A stretch of 64,000 nucleotides of DNA from DASRAP01 sp964503275. GTDB taxonomy: Bacteria; Gemmatimonadota; Gemmatimonadetes; Gemmatimonadales; Gemmatimonadaceae. A model generated the notes under the pieces. It did not search any database. It was not told the origin of the DNA and saw only the letters and a program-made list of their open reading frames with translations. The translations under genes were made by a program, and so were the position numbers. Each line of letters starts with the position of its first letter. The first letter of the stretch is position 1. Below are positions 26,061-35,225 of the stretch, piece by piece. The stretch covers positions 1 to 64,000 of the forward strand of contig CAZCZO010000004.1 in the NCBI GenBank assembly GCA_964503275.1, in the 5' to 3' direction.

Positions 26061-27086
26061 GTGAGGATCGTTCGTCTGTTGGCCATGGTGGTCGGAGCAG
26101 TCGTCGTACTGTTCGTCGCGGTCGGCGTGGGCACGTACCTGTGGGCCTCGAACGCCACGACCAAGAAGCTCGACCTCGTGCGCGAGGTGCACCGGGTCGA
26201 ATTCCCGATCCCGTTCCCGTTGTCGGACGACGAGCTCGCGGCGTTGCGCGCCGAGCGGAGCGCCGGCGCGCGGCGCGGGGTGGATCCGCTGGCGGGACTC
26301 GACCTCGATTCGATCGCCAGCGCGCGGGCGATCGCGCGCGGCGAGCATCTGACCAAGACCTTCTACGCCTGCACCGAGTGCCATGGTGACGACTTCGGCG
26401 GCGGCGTCATGATCGACGACCCCGCCATGGGGCAGCTGCTCGCGCCGAACCTCACGCTCGGTGAGGGGTCACGGACGGCACAGTACACGTCCGCGGACTG
26501 GGATCGCATCGTGCGGCACGGCGTGAAGCCCGACGGCAAGGGTTCGCCCATGCCCGCCGACGATTACTACCTGATGTCCGACCGCGAGTTGTCGGACGTC
26601 GTGGCGTACATCCGGTCGCTGCCGCCGGTGAACAAGACGGCGCCGCCCGTGGCGTTCGGCCCGGTGGGCAAGGTGCTCGTGGCGACCGACATGTTCAAGC
26701 TGGCAGCGGACAAGCACCCGACCAATCACGTGATCGACCATGTCCCGTTGCCGCCGCCGGTCGCGCCCGATGCGACCTACGGCAAGCATCTCGCGCAGAC
26801 CTGTTCGGGCTGCCACGGGCAGAACCTCGCGGGAGGTCCGATCATCGGTGGCCCACCGCACTGGCCGCCGGCGGCGAACCTCACGCCGACCGGCCTCGGC
26901 GCGTGGACCTACGAGGACCTCGTGAAGGCCATGCGCGAGGGCGTCAGCAAGAACGGCGCGGCCCTGCGCGAGCCGATGTCGCTGATGCAGAAGTACGGCC
27001 AGAACATGACCGATGTCGAGCTGCAGGCGCTGTGGGCGTATCTGCAGACGCTGCCACCGACCGCGACGCCGGGTGCGGGGATGTGA
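26061..27086 (+). CDS. Membrane-anchored diheme cytochrome c
   Basis: 341 residues with an N-terminal membrane anchor (about 6-28) and two c-type heme sites, CTECH near 110 and CSGCH near 251. Each is followed by a cytochrome c-like fold with a probable axial Met (GSPMPADDYYLM and REPMSLMQKYGQ). The layout resembles cytochrome subunits that accept electrons from periplasmic dehydrogenases. The GTG at 26061 precedes the anchor; an ATG about 24 bases later would shorten it. It diverges from the TPR kinase gene across a 183-base gap in which I see no clear promoter. No dehydrogenase gene is adjacent. Confidence 0.88.
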   Translation: MRIVRLLAMVVGAVVVLFVAVGVGTYLWASNATTKKLDLVREVHRVEFPIPFPLSDDELAALRAERSAGARRGVDPLAGLDLDSIASARAIARGEHLTKTFYACTECHGDDFGGGVMIDDPAMGQLLAPNLTLGEGSRTAQYTSADWDRIVRHGVKPDGKGSPMPADDYYLMSDRELSDVVAYIRSLPPVNKTAPPVAFGPVGKVLVATDMFKLAADKHPTNHVIDHVPLPPPVAPDATYGKHLAQTCSGCHGQNLAGGPIIGGPPHWPPAANLTPTGLGAWTYEDLVKAMREGVSKNGAALREPMSLMQKYGQNMTDVELQALWAYLQTLPPTATPGAGM

Positions 27087-27114
27087 GCGCGGCGGGCGGG
27101 CGCAGTGGGTCGCG

Positions 27115-27567
27115 TCACCGCGTCGCGTACACCGACGTCTCCCCGCGCTCCGTGAACAGCAGGACCGCGTAGCGCTCCGCGGCTCGCCCGGGGACTTCCA
27201 TCCCCGGCGAGCCGATCGGCATGCCGGGCACCGCGAGTCCGCGCCCGGCAGGCTGCTCGCGCCAGAGCTTGAGGATCAGGTCGGCCGGGACGTGCCCTTC
27301 GATGAGGTACTTGCCGAGCACGCCGGTGTGGCAGGACGCGAGTCGTGCCGCCACACCGAGGTCGCGCTTGATGGCGTTGAGGTCCGGCACGTTGCGCGGC
27401 GTCACCGTGAGGCCGGCGGCCTCGACGTGGGTGATCCACGCCGAACAGCAGCCGCAGTTGGCGTCCTTGTAGACGGTCATGGCCGGCACCGCCCGCTGCG
27501 CCCGTTGCGCACGGAGGAACAGCGGCGAGCCCAGGAGCGCGGTGGCAAGGAAGTGGCGTCGGTGCAT
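27115..27567 (-). CDS. DUF411 family exported metal-binding protein
   Basis: 150 residues starting MHRRHFLATALLGSPLF, a likely Tat-type twin-arginine signal. The mature part has the DUF411 features VYKDANCGCCSAWITH (CxCC), ASCHTGVLGKYLIEGHVPA and GLAVPGMPIGSPGMEVPG, rich in Met, Cys and His and typical of small periplasmic copper-associated proteins. It lies 28 bases from the end of the cytochrome gene, convergent with it. A role in copper handling for cytochrome or cupredoxin maturation is plausible but not shown. Confidence 0.87.
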   Translation of the reverse strand: MHRRHFLATALLGSPLFLRAQRAQRAVPAMTVYKDANCGCCSAWITHVEAAGLTVTPRNVPDLNAIKRDLGVAARLASCHTGVLGKYLIEGHVPADLILKLWREQPAGRGLAVPGMPIGSPGMEVPGRAAERYAVLLFTERGETSVYATR

Positions 27568-27619
27568 GCGGGAAAGATACCTCAACACCGCCCGCCGCCG
27601 CGCCGTACATTCTCCGTAC

Positions 27620-27638
27620 CCTCGGGCCGTCCCCGAGG
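27620..27638 (+). promoter_or_regulatory. Hairpin in the leader of the M14 peptidase gene
   Basis: CCTCGGG and CCCGAGG are perfect 7-base arms with a 5-base loop, 35 bases before the M14 start and between divergent genes. It could act in the mRNA leader or be an operator. I cannot tell which. Confidence 0.35.
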
Positions 27639-27673
27639 CGCTGTCCCGTTCCCATCGTACGGAGTCGTGCCTG

Positions 27674-30427
27674 ATGCGATCGTTGTCCGCCACCGCCCGC
27701 TGGTCGGTCCTTGCGTTGCTGCTCCTGCCCGCCGTGGCAACCGCGCAGGCCCGCCTGACCTCGCCTGAGCAGTTCTTCGGCCACCGCATCGGGGCCGACT
27801 ACCAGCTGCCGAACTACACCAAGTTGCATCAGTACTTCGAGCGCCTCACGCGCGAGTCGGACCGGATGCAGCTGGACACCATCGGGCGCACGGAAGAGGG
27901 TCGGCCGCAGATCATGGGCATCATCTCGTCGCCCGCGAATCTCGCCAACAAGGAGCGCTACAAGCAGATCAGCGCCCGCCTCTCGCGCGCCGAGGGGCTC
28001 ACGGACGACGAAGCCCGCCGTCTCGCCAAGGAAGGCAAGGCGATCGTGTGGATCGACGGCGGCCTCCATGCCACCGAGGTGCTCGGTGCCCAGCAGCTGA
28101 TCGAGACGACCTGGCAGCTGGTGAGTCGCACCGACGAGGAGACGCTGCGCTTCCTCGACGACGTGATCATCCTCGTCGCCCACGCCAATCCCGACGGCAT
28201 GGAGCTGGTGAGCGACTGGTACATGCGCGAGCCGGACTCGCTGCGGCGCAGCACCAGCGGCATCCCGCGGCTCTACGAGAAGTACGCGGGGCACGACAAC
28301 AATCGCGACTCGTACATGAATGCGCTGGCCGAGACGCGCAACGTGAGCCGGGTGATGTACACCGAGTGGTACCCGCAGATCATGTACAACCATCACCAGA
28401 CGGGCCCGCAGGGCACGGTGATGTTCGCGCCGCCGTTCCGTGACCCGATGAACTACAACCTGCATCCGCTGATCATCACGGGGATCGACCTGGTCGGCGC
28501 GTCGATGCACGGCCGCTTCGTCGCGGAGAAGAAGGGCGGCACGGTGATGCGCTCGGGCGCCAGCTATTCGACCTGGTGGAACGGCGGGCTGCGCACCACG
28601 GCCTACTTCCACAATCAGATCGGCCTGCTCACCGAGACCATCGGCAATCCGACGCCGATCACGATCCCGCTGCTGCCCAACCGCCAGCTGCGCAGCGGCG
28701 ACCAACCGCTCCCCGTCGAGCCGGGCCGCTGGCACTTCCGGCAGTCCGTCGACTACTCGGTGACGGCCAACTGGGCCGTACTGGACATCGCGTCGCGCCA
28801 CCGCGAGCAATTCCTCTACAACATCTATGCGATGGGCCGCGATGGGATCGAGGCGGGCTCCCGCGACTCGTGGACCATTTGGCCGCAGCGGACGGCGCGT
28901 ATGCAGACGGAAGGCGGCGGGGGACGCGGCGGGGCGGGCGGCGGCGGCGGTGGTGGTGGTGGCCGCGGGGGAGCCGGCGCTGGCGCCGAGCAGGTCCGGC
29001 AGCAGTTCCAGGCTACGCTGCGCCGCCCGGAGGACCGCGATCCGCGGGCATACATCCTCAGCGCCGCGCAGGGCGACTACGGGTCGGTGCTCCGCTTGAT
29101 GCGTGCCCTGCAGTACACGGGCGTCGACGTCCATCGTGCGACGGCCGCGTTCAATGCCGGCGGCAAGCAGTATCCGGCGGGCAGCTTCGTGGTCTTCACC
29201 GGGCAGGCTTTCCGCCCCATGGTGCTCGATCTCTTCGAGCCGCAGGATCACCCCAACGATTTCCGCTATCCGGGTGCGCCGCCGACGCCGCCGTACGACA
29301 ACGCGGGCTGGACCTTGGCCATGCAGTTCGGCGTGGAGTATGACCGGATGCTCGACGGCATCACCGGCCCGTTCGAGAAGCTGACCGGTCTCGTCGAGGC
29401 GACGCCCGCCGTGCTCGCCACGGGCGGCAGCGGCTGGTTGCTCGACCCGGCACAGAACGATGCCGCGCTGGTCGCCAATCGCCTCCTCAAGACGAACTCG
29501 GCGGTGTTCCGCACCACGCAGCCGACCACCGTCGCCGGTACCACGTATCCGGCGGGTACGTGGTATGTGCCGCGCAACGGCAACGCGACGCGCGTGCTCA
29601 CCGACGCCGCGCGCACTTTGGGGCTCCGCACCGTCGCCAGTGCGCAGCCCGCCGGCGCGCAGCGCGTCTCGGCCAAGCGCATCGGGGTCGTGGATCGCTA
29701 CGGCGGGTTGATGCCCGCCGGCTGGACGCGACTGATCCTCGAGACCTTCGAGTTCCCGCACACGACCGTCTTCCCGCAGGAGCTGGATGCGGGCAACCTG
29801 AACGCCAAGTATGACGTGCTGATCTTCGTCGACGGGATGATCGGTGCCAACCTCGGCGCGAGCTCGGGCGCGCAGATCGGCAGTCCGCAGGCGCAGAACA
29901 CGCCGCCGGAGTTCCGGTCCTGGCTCGGGTCGGTGACCAGCGACAAGACCATTCCCGCGATCAAGGCCTTCGTCGAAGCCGGCGGCACCGCCATCGCCAT
30001 CGGCGGGTCCACCGCGCTCGGTCGACACCTGGGCCTGCCCATCGAGAACCATCTGACCGAGAACGGGGAGCCGCTGCCGCGTGAGAAGTACTACATCCCG
30101 GGCTCGCTGCTCGAGGTCGCGGTCGATCGAAGCCATCCGCTGACCGCGGGCCTCGGCCCGCGCGCCACCGTGATGTTCGACAACTCGCCGGTGCTGAAGC
30201 TGGGCGCGGGCGCGAGCGGGATCCGGACCATCGCGCGCTTCGATACGCCGACCCCGCTGCGCTCGGGCTGGGCGTGGGGCCAGGCGGCGCTGCAAGGGGG
30301 CATCGCGGTGGCCGAGGCGTCGGTCGGGCGCGGCACCGTGCTGCTGTCGGGGCCCGAGATCCTCTTCCGGGCCCAGCCGCACGGCACCTTCAAGTTCGTG
30401 TTCAACGCGCTGTACGCCCCGCGCTGA
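27674..30427 (+). CDS. Secreted M14 family zinc carboxypeptidase, large
   Basis: 917 residues with signal peptide (MRSLSATARWSVLALLLLPAVATAQ). The M14 zinc site is GGLHATEVLG (HxxE) near 117, with the third His in MYNHHQTGP; the catalytic Glu lies in GLLTETIGNP. After the catalytic part comes a Gly-rich linker (about residues 413-439), then a long C-terminal region with GATase/flavodoxin-like strands (AKRIGVVDRYGGLMPAGW). It is well over twice the size of simple M14 enzymes. It is a clear paralogue of the peptidase at 50947-54009. A strong terminator follows it. Extracellular protein digestion is the likely role. Confidence 0.9.
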   Translation: MRSLSATARWSVLALLLLPAVATAQARLTSPEQFFGHRIGADYQLPNYTKLHQYFERLTRESDRMQLDTIGRTEEGRPQIMGIISSPANLANKERYKQISARLSRAEGLTDDEARRLAKEGKAIVWIDGGLHATEVLGAQQLIETTWQLVSRTDEETLRFLDDVIILVAHANPDGMELVSDWYMREPDSLRRSTSGIPRLYEKYAGHDNNRDSYMNALAETRNVSRVMYTEWYPQIMYNHHQTGPQGTVMFAPPFRDPMNYNLHPLIITGIDLVGASMHGRFVAEKKGGTVMRSGASYSTWWNGGLRTTAYFHNQIGLLTETIGNPTPITIPLLPNRQLRSGDQPLPVEPGRWHFRQSVDYSVTANWAVLDIASRHREQFLYNIYAMGRDGIEAGSRDSWTIWPQRTARMQTEGGGGRGGAGGGGGGGGGRGGAGAGAEQVRQQFQATLRRPEDRDPRAYILSAAQGDYGSVLRLMRALQYTGVDVHRATAAFNAGGKQYPAGSFVVFTGQAFRPMVLDLFEPQDHPNDFRYPGAPPTPPYDNAGWTLAMQFGVEYDRMLDGITGPFEKLTGLVEATPAVLATGGSGWLLDPAQNDAALVANRLLKTNSAVFRTTQPTTVAGTTYPAGTWYVPRNGNATRVLTDAARTLGLRTVASAQPAGAQRVSAKRIGVVDRYGGLMPAGWTRLILETFEFPHTTVFPQELDAGNLNAKYDVLIFVDGMIGANLGASSGAQIGSPQAQNTPPEFRSWLGSVTSDKTIPAIKAFVEAGGTAIAIGGSTALGRHLGLPIENHLTENGEPLPREKYYIPGSLLEVAVDRSHPLTAGLGPRATVMFDNSPVLKLGAGASGIRTIARFDTPTPLRSGWAWGQAALQGGIAVAEASVGRGTVLLSGPEILFRAQPHGTFKFVFNALYAPR

Positions 30428-30442
30428 CCGTGTGCCCTGCGG

Positions 30443-30482
30443 GGACCATCGACTCGTGACGCCGCTCACGGGTCGATGGTCC
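30443..30482 (+). terminator. Strong hairpin terminator after the M14 gene
   Basis: GGACCATCGAC (30443-30453) pairs with GTCGATGGTCC (30472-30482), and CGTGA pairs with TCACG. With one G-U wobble this makes a continuous 17-bp stem and a 6-base loop. It starts 16 bases after the M14 stop. Downstream sequence is only mildly T-rich (TTGGTGGTGATG). It is the strongest hairpin seen in the window. Confidence 0.75.
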
Positions 30483-30535
30483 TTGGTGGTGATGAACTTC
30501 CCTGTTGACCGGCGCCCCGTCCGAGGGCGCGTGCC

Positions 30536-31624
30536 GTGAACGATCCGCTCTCCCGCACACCGCTCCGCGATACCCGCCGCGCCATCGTGACCCCGGTGAT
30601 CGGCGGCTTGGGGCGCCTGTACATCTGGTTCCCCGACGTCGAGACGCAGACCAAGGTGGTCCAGCACCTGACGCGGCAGAGCTTCCGCTTCCAACTCGCC
30701 GACGGCAACTGCGTCGTGGTGGACGCCGAATGGGAGCGGCTGCGCGACGCGGCGATCCCGCTGCGTCGCAAGCTCACCCAGTTCGAGTCCGACGATACGC
30801 GTGTGCTGTTCAAGGCGGACGGCGGCGACCTGACGACCGCCGACTTTCCGCGCGTCCACTCGTTCACGCACTTCTCGTTGGCCAGCCAGTCGTCGTTCTT
30901 GCATGACCTGCTGGACAGCCGGCGTCTCACCACGGTGTTCCAACCGATCGTCCAGGCGACGGACATCAGCAAGCCATTCGCATTGGAGGCGCTGCTGCGC
31001 GGGATCTCGCGGCAGGACACGATCCTGTATCCCGCGTACCTGCTTGAGGTCGCGCGGTCCTGCGGGATGCTCACGCTGCTCGACCACGCCTCGCGCACGG
31101 TGACCATCGAGGCCATGGTGCGCGGCGAGATCCCGGACCGGGTGTTCATCAACCTGGCCCCGATCGCGGCCCATGATCCCGTCGAGGCGGTGGACTCCAC
31201 GTTGTCGATCCTGCGACGCGCGAGCGTCGAGCCGCAGCGCGTGGTCTTCGAGGTGACCGAGACCGACCATGCGCTCGACACCGAGATGCTCCGTCGGGTG
31301 CTCGACACCTATCGCGAGGCCGGGTTCGGGGTGGCGCTCGACGACGTGGGATCGGGGTATTCTTCGCTGAACATGCTGCATCGCCTGCGCCCGGATTTCA
31401 TCAAGCTCGACATGGAACTGGTGCGCGGTGTCCATACCGACGCGTACAAGGCCTTGATCGCACAGAAGATCATCGAGATCGCGCGCTCGCTGGGTGTGCG
31501 GACCATCGCGGAGGGCGTCGAGACCCGCGAGGAGCTGGACTGGGTGTGCACCCACGGGGCCGACTTCGTGCAGGGCTACCTGATCGCGCGACCGAGCGAG
31601 CCGCGGTTCCCGGCCGCCGCCTGA
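30536..31624 (+). CDS. EAL domain cyclic-di-GMP phosphodiesterase
   Basis: 362 residues, soluble. The EAL domain (about 115-355) keeps its key residues: FALEALLRG for EAL, FINLAP (Asn), VFEVTET (Glu), VALDDVGSGYSSL (DDxGS with both Asp), FIKLDMELV (Lys), IAEGVET and VQGYLIARP. It should therefore hydrolyse c-di-GMP. The N-terminal ~110 residues (YIWFPDVETQTKVVQHL...) match no sensor domain I know. There is no GGDEF domain. The GTG at 30536 follows the strong terminator, so the gene begins a new unit shared with the next membrane protein, 11 bases downstream. Confidence 0.9.
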   Translation: MNDPLSRTPLRDTRRAIVTPVIGGLGRLYIWFPDVETQTKVVQHLTRQSFRFQLADGNCVVVDAEWERLRDAAIPLRRKLTQFESDDTRVLFKADGGDLTTADFPRVHSFTHFSLASQSSFLHDLLDSRRLTTVFQPIVQATDISKPFALEALLRGISRQDTILYPAYLLEVARSCGMLTLLDHASRTVTIEAMVRGEIPDRVFINLAPIAAHDPVEAVDSTLSILRRASVEPQRVVFEVTETDHALDTEMLRRVLDTYREAGFGVALDDVGSGYSSLNMLHRLRPDFIKLDMELVRGVHTDAYKALIAQKIIEIARSLGVRTIAEGVETREELDWVCTHGADFVQGYLIARPSEPRFPAAA

Positions 31625-31635
31625 TCCAGCGCACG

Positions 31636-32826
31636 ATGGGACTCCGGGAATACCAGTTGCCGACGTCGGAGCAGGCGGTGGACGATCCGCGCCGCCGCCG
31701 ACGGACGATCGTCGTGCGCATCCTCTTGCTGCTGCTGGTCCTGGCGCCGCCGGTCCTGTCGCATCTGTGGTGGCGCGTCACCACGCCGCCGCCCGACCGG
31801 GTGCTGTTGGTCGACTACACCGTGCCCTTCGAGTCGGCGCGTGAGCACCGCGGTGCCACGTGGATCCTCAACCATCGCAAGTATGTGCCACCGACCGGCG
31901 GGCGCTGGGGCCCACTCGGCACGCACGTCGGCTACGACCCCACGGACCGCGATCGGCCGGTGCCACTCAGCAGCGTGTCGCTCGCCGACCGCGACTGGGT
32001 GCTCGTCACCGATGCCTACGGCGTGTACGAGGACGACCTGCGCAACATCCGCCGCGAGATGGGCCACATGGACTACTCGCGCCGGCTGTTCGGCGGGCTC
32101 TCGACCGCCGATGGCGACTCGCTGCAGCGCTTCGCCGAGCGGGGTGGGCACCTGTTCCTGGAGTTCAACAGTCTCGAGGAACCGACTACGGGCCGGGCAC
32201 GCCAGGTGGTCTCGGACCTCGTGGGGGTGCAATGGACCGGCTGGGTCGGACGCACCTTCGCGTCGCTGCGCGATACGACCGACGTGCCGCATTGGCTCCC
32301 ACGCTTGTTCGCGGAGCAGTATCCGAACGTCGAATTGCCCCGCGATCCGTCACTGGTCCTGATCCACGCCGACGGACGCTTGCGCGTCTTCCCCGAGCGC
32401 GACCCCACCGCCGTGGCGCCGCGGGTCGCCGTCACCGACGCCGGCCGCCGGGCGTTGGGGACGGCGCGGGGCGGCTCGCCCTATACGTTCTGGTTCTCGG
32501 TGCTCGCGGCGACGGACAGTGCGACCGTCCTCGCCGAACTGGTGATGCCCGACGTGCCGGGACTCGCCGTCGCTCTCGACTCCCTTGGCCTCCCGCGCCG
32601 GATGCCGCTGGTCACGCGTCGCATCGTCGAAGGGTCGCATCGCGTCTACGTCGCCGGCGATCTCTCGGATGCCGATTTCCGCACCGGCTGGTATCAGTTC
32701 GCCGGGATCGCGCGTGCCCGGGCGCTGCTCTCGGGGCGCGGCGTCCGGCGCCCCGGTGGTGCCTGGACCTTCTGGCAGTTCACGGCTCCGGCGTACCGCG
32801 CCCTCCTCGAGGCGCCCCACCAGTAG
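31636..32826 (+). CDS. Hypothetical one-TM protein with large extracytoplasmic domain
   Basis: 396 residues: a polybasic stretch (RRRRR), one membrane span (about 26-46, IVVRILLLLLVLAPPVL) and a roughly 340-residue periplasmic domain. The domain opens RVLLVDYTVPFESAREHRG and contains DRDWVLVTDAYGVYEDDLRNI and GGHLFLEFNSLEEP, suggesting a Rossmann/GATase-like fold. It lies 11 bases after the EAL gene, so it could be the sensory or effector partner of the c-di-GMP phosphodiesterase. The family is not recognised. It converges on the acyl-CoA dehydrogenase gene with a 3-base gap. Confidence 0.8.
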   Translation: MGLREYQLPTSEQAVDDPRRRRRTIVVRILLLLLVLAPPVLSHLWWRVTTPPPDRVLLVDYTVPFESAREHRGATWILNHRKYVPPTGGRWGPLGTHVGYDPTDRDRPVPLSSVSLADRDWVLVTDAYGVYEDDLRNIRREMGHMDYSRRLFGGLSTADGDSLQRFAERGGHLFLEFNSLEEPTTGRARQVVSDLVGVQWTGWVGRTFASLRDTTDVPHWLPRLFAEQYPNVELPRDPSLVLIHADGRLRVFPERDPTAVAPRVAVTDAGRRALGTARGGSPYTFWFSVLAATDSATVLAELVMPDVPGLAVALDSLGLPRRMPLVTRRIVEGSHRVYVAGDLSDADFRTGWYQFAGIARARALLSGRGVRRPGGAWTFWQFTAPAYRALLEAPHQ

Positions 32827-32829
32827 CCG

Positions 32830-33993
32830 CTACCGCAGCACCGCCTTGGCGATGGTCTGCAGCTGCATGTTCGACGTTCCCTCGTAGATCGTCCCGATCT
32901 TGGCGTCGCGGTAGAACTTCTCGACCGGGTAATCGGTGGTGTAGCCGTAGCCGCCGAACAGCTCGACGCACAGCGAGGTGACGCGCTCGCACACCTGCGA
33001 CGAGTACAGCTTGGCCATGGCGCCCTCGCGCGCGATGTCCATGCCTGCGTCCTTCAGGCGCGCGGCGTTGTACACCATCAGGCGCGCGGCTTCGAGCTCG
33101 GTGGCCGCCTGCGCGATCTGGAACTGCACGCCTTGGTTGTCGGCAATGGCCTTGCCGAACTGCTTGCGCTCCTTGACGTACGCGACCGCCGCGTCCAACG
33201 CGCCCTGCGCGACCCCGATCATCTGCGCGCCGATCCCGATGCGCCCCTCATTGAGCGTCTCGATCGCGATCTTGTAGCCCTGCCCCACCGGGCCGAGCAC
33301 ATTGGCTGCGGGCACGACGCAGTCGTCCATGAGCAGCTCGACGGTGCTCGAGGCCCGGATCCCGAGCTTGCTCTCCTTCTTGCCGACCGCGAAGCCGGGG
33401 AAGGAGCGTTCGACGATGAACGCCGTGATCCCCTTGTAGCCCAGCGCAGGATCGACCGTCGCGAAGATCACGAATACCTCGGCTTCGGCGCCGTTCGTGA
33501 TCCAGAGCTTGCGCCCATTGAGGACCCAGTCGTCACCACGCTTGGTCGCCCGGGTCTCGAGGCCGAACGCGTCCGAGCCGGAGCTCGCCTCGGACAGGGC
33601 GTAGGCCCCGACCCGTTCCGTGCAGAGCGCGGGGAGGTACTGCGCCTTCTGCGCGTCGGTGCCGTAGGCCAGCAGCGGGTACTGCACCAGCGTGTTCTGC
33701 ACGTCGACCATGATGGCGGCGGCCGCATCGACCTTGGAGATCTCCTCGACGGCCAGCGTCACCATCATCACGGAGCCGCCGGCACCGCCGAGGGCCTCCG
33801 GCACCTGGATGCCCATCAAGCCGAGCTCGAAATACTTGGGGACCAGCTCGGGGTCGAGTTGTCCCGCCGCCTCCATGGGGCGGACGCGCGGCAGGATCTC
33901 GCCGGCGGCGAACTCGGCGACAGCGTCGCGAAAGGCGATCTCGTCCTCAGAAAGGACGGTGAGGGGCTGGAGGGCGTGCGGCACAGAGGTCAT
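32830..33993 (-). CDS. Acyl-CoA dehydrogenase
   Basis: 387 residues, full length for the family. It has the FAD-binding signatures AYALSEASSGSDA and LWITNGAEAEVF, the C-terminal LFGGYGYTTDYPVEKFYRDAK and catalytic Glu in GTIYEGTSNMQL. This matches short/branched-chain acyl-CoA dehydrogenases of the mitochondrial type. It introduces the alpha-beta double bond in fatty or branched acyl-CoA breakdown and passes electrons to ETF, which is not encoded nearby. Just upstream, CCCTG...CAGGG surrounds TAAATT on the coding strand only 8-13 bases before the ATG; this could be a -10 for a nearly leaderless transcript. Confidence 0.94.
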   Translation of the reverse strand: MTSVPHALQPLTVLSEDEIAFRDAVAEFAAGEILPRVRPMEAAGQLDPELVPKYFELGLMGIQVPEALGGAGGSVMMVTLAVEEISKVDAAAAIMVDVQNTLVQYPLLAYGTDAQKAQYLPALCTERVGAYALSEASSGSDAFGLETRATKRGDDWVLNGRKLWITNGAEAEVFVIFATVDPALGYKGITAFIVERSFPGFAVGKKESKLGIRASSTVELLMDDCVVPAANVLGPVGQGYKIAIETLNEGRIGIGAQMIGVAQGALDAAVAYVKERKQFGKAIADNQGVQFQIAQAATELEAARLMVYNAARLKDAGMDIAREGAMAKLYSSQVCERVTSLCVELFGGYGYTTDYPVEKFYRDAKIGTIYEGTSNMQLQTIAKAVLR

Positions 33994-34028
33994 CCCTGAA
34001 ATTTACAGGGTGCGAGCCCCGAATGGAC

Positions 34029-35225
34029 CTACCCGGCGAACTGCAGCCAGACCCACCGCAGGGTGAACGCCCCGAGCACGGCGGTGATCCCGACCACCGC
34101 AACGCCGAGCCCCCGGAACCAGAGGGGCAGCGGTGCGCCGGGGACCCGCAGTGCCGCGATGAGGAGCATGGTCGCGATGATCGGAAGCAGCACGCCGTTG
34201 GCGGCCTGCGCGGCGATGATCGCGGCCAGTGGTGAGAGGCCCAGCAGGCTGAACGCGATGCCGGTCGCCACGACCGAGCCCCAGATCAGCCGCTCGCGTC
34301 CACGCGCCGCGGCATCCCAGCCGAACAGCTCGCGCACCGCGGCTGCGGCGGCCATGGGTGCCGTGATCGTCGAGGTGAAGCCCGCGGCGAAGAGCCCCGC
34401 ACCGAACAGCCATCGCGCCCAGGCGCCAGCCACTGGCTCAAGGGTGGTGGCGACATCGGCCGCGGTGCTGACGGTGGTCCCCGCGGGGAGCGATGCCCCG
34501 GTGACCAGGATCGCGAACGAGATGAGTCCGCCGAGCGGGATGAACACGGCCATGCCGCGCAGCTCCTGCCGCCATGCGTCCCGCGCGTCGTCGGCCGAGT
34601 CCCAGTAGCGCCGGGTGGCCGAGGCATGCAGGAAGAGGTTGTACGGCACCACCGTCGTGCCGACGAGCGCGATGACGGTCACGAGCGAGCCTGCGGGGAT
34701 CGTGGGCGTGACGAGCCCAGCGACGGCGCTCGCCCACGGGATCGGCGCCACGATAGCGGCCCCGAGGAAGACCACGCTCATGAGACCCACCAGCCCCGCC
34801 AGCACGCGAAGGGCGGCGCGCGCGTCAAGCATCAGGACGCCGACGGCCGCCAGGGCGATGCCCGCCGTGAGCAGCCGCGGCTCGACGCTCGGGAACAGGA
34901 TGCCGAGGCCCGCCGTGGCCCCGAGCAGATTGCCGACCTCGAATGCGGCGCAACCGATCCACAGTCCCGTGATGACGAGGATGCTGAGTGGCGTCCAGAG
35001 TGCGGTGCCTCGGAATCGCGAGCGCAGCGCGTCGCCCAACCCTCGCTTGGCGATGATGCCGAGCGCGGCCGACGAGGCTTGCAAGGTGAACACGGCGATG
35101 GTGCCGAAGACCAGCACCCACCCCAGTGCGAATCCGAACCGCACGCCGGCAGTGGCCGCGGTCAGGACGGTGCCTGGACCGATGAACGCCGCGACGACGA
35201 GCGATGAGGTGCCGAGGCGCTTCAT
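34029..35225 (-). CDS. Divergent Nramp-family metal transporter
   Basis: 398 residues with about 11 membrane helices and the overall Nramp fold. The two substrate motifs are altered. Helix 1 reads AAFIGPGTVLTAATAG, where classical Nramps have DPGN, and helix 6 reads VVPYNLFLHASA rather than MPHNLxLHS. The usual Asp/Asn and Met/His ligands for Mn/Fe are therefore not in place, as in Nramp-related clades with other substrates such as Mg2+. It overlaps pxpC by ATGA and is the last gene of pxpB-pxpC-nramp, so its substrate might be tied to the oxoprolinase, which is inference. The Met at 35225 was chosen; upstream frame residues are antisense-like. Confidence 0.87.
   Translation of the reverse strand: MKRLGTSSLVVAAFIGPGTVLTAATAGVRFGFALGWVLVFGTIAVFTLQASSAALGIIAKRGLGDALRSRFRGTALWTPLSILVITGLWIGCAAFEVGNLLGATAGLGILFPSVEPRLLTAGIALAAVGVLMLDARAALRVLAGLVGLMSVVFLGAAIVAPIPWASAVAGLVTPTIPAGSLVTVIALVGTTVVPYNLFLHASATRRYWDSADDARDAWRQELRGMAVFIPLGGLISFAILVTGASLPAGTTVSTAADVATTLEPVAGAWARWLFGAGLFAAGFTSTITAPMAAAAAVRELFGWDAAARGRERLIWGSVVATGIAFSLLGLSPLAAIIAAQAANGVLLPIIATMLLIAALRVPGAPLPLWFRGLGVAVVGITAVLGAFTLRWVWLQFAG

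Noticed and set aside
25878..26384. Upstream extension of the TPR kinase frame
   Set aside because: It would overlap the divergent cytochrome c gene and has no kinase features; GTG 25877 is the better start.
26909..31555. A 1548-codon minus-strand open frame
   Set aside because: It runs antisense through the M14 peptidase and EAL genes and is His/Arg/Asp-rich without any domain; the plus-strand genes have signal peptides and catalytic motifs. It is a by-product of high GC.
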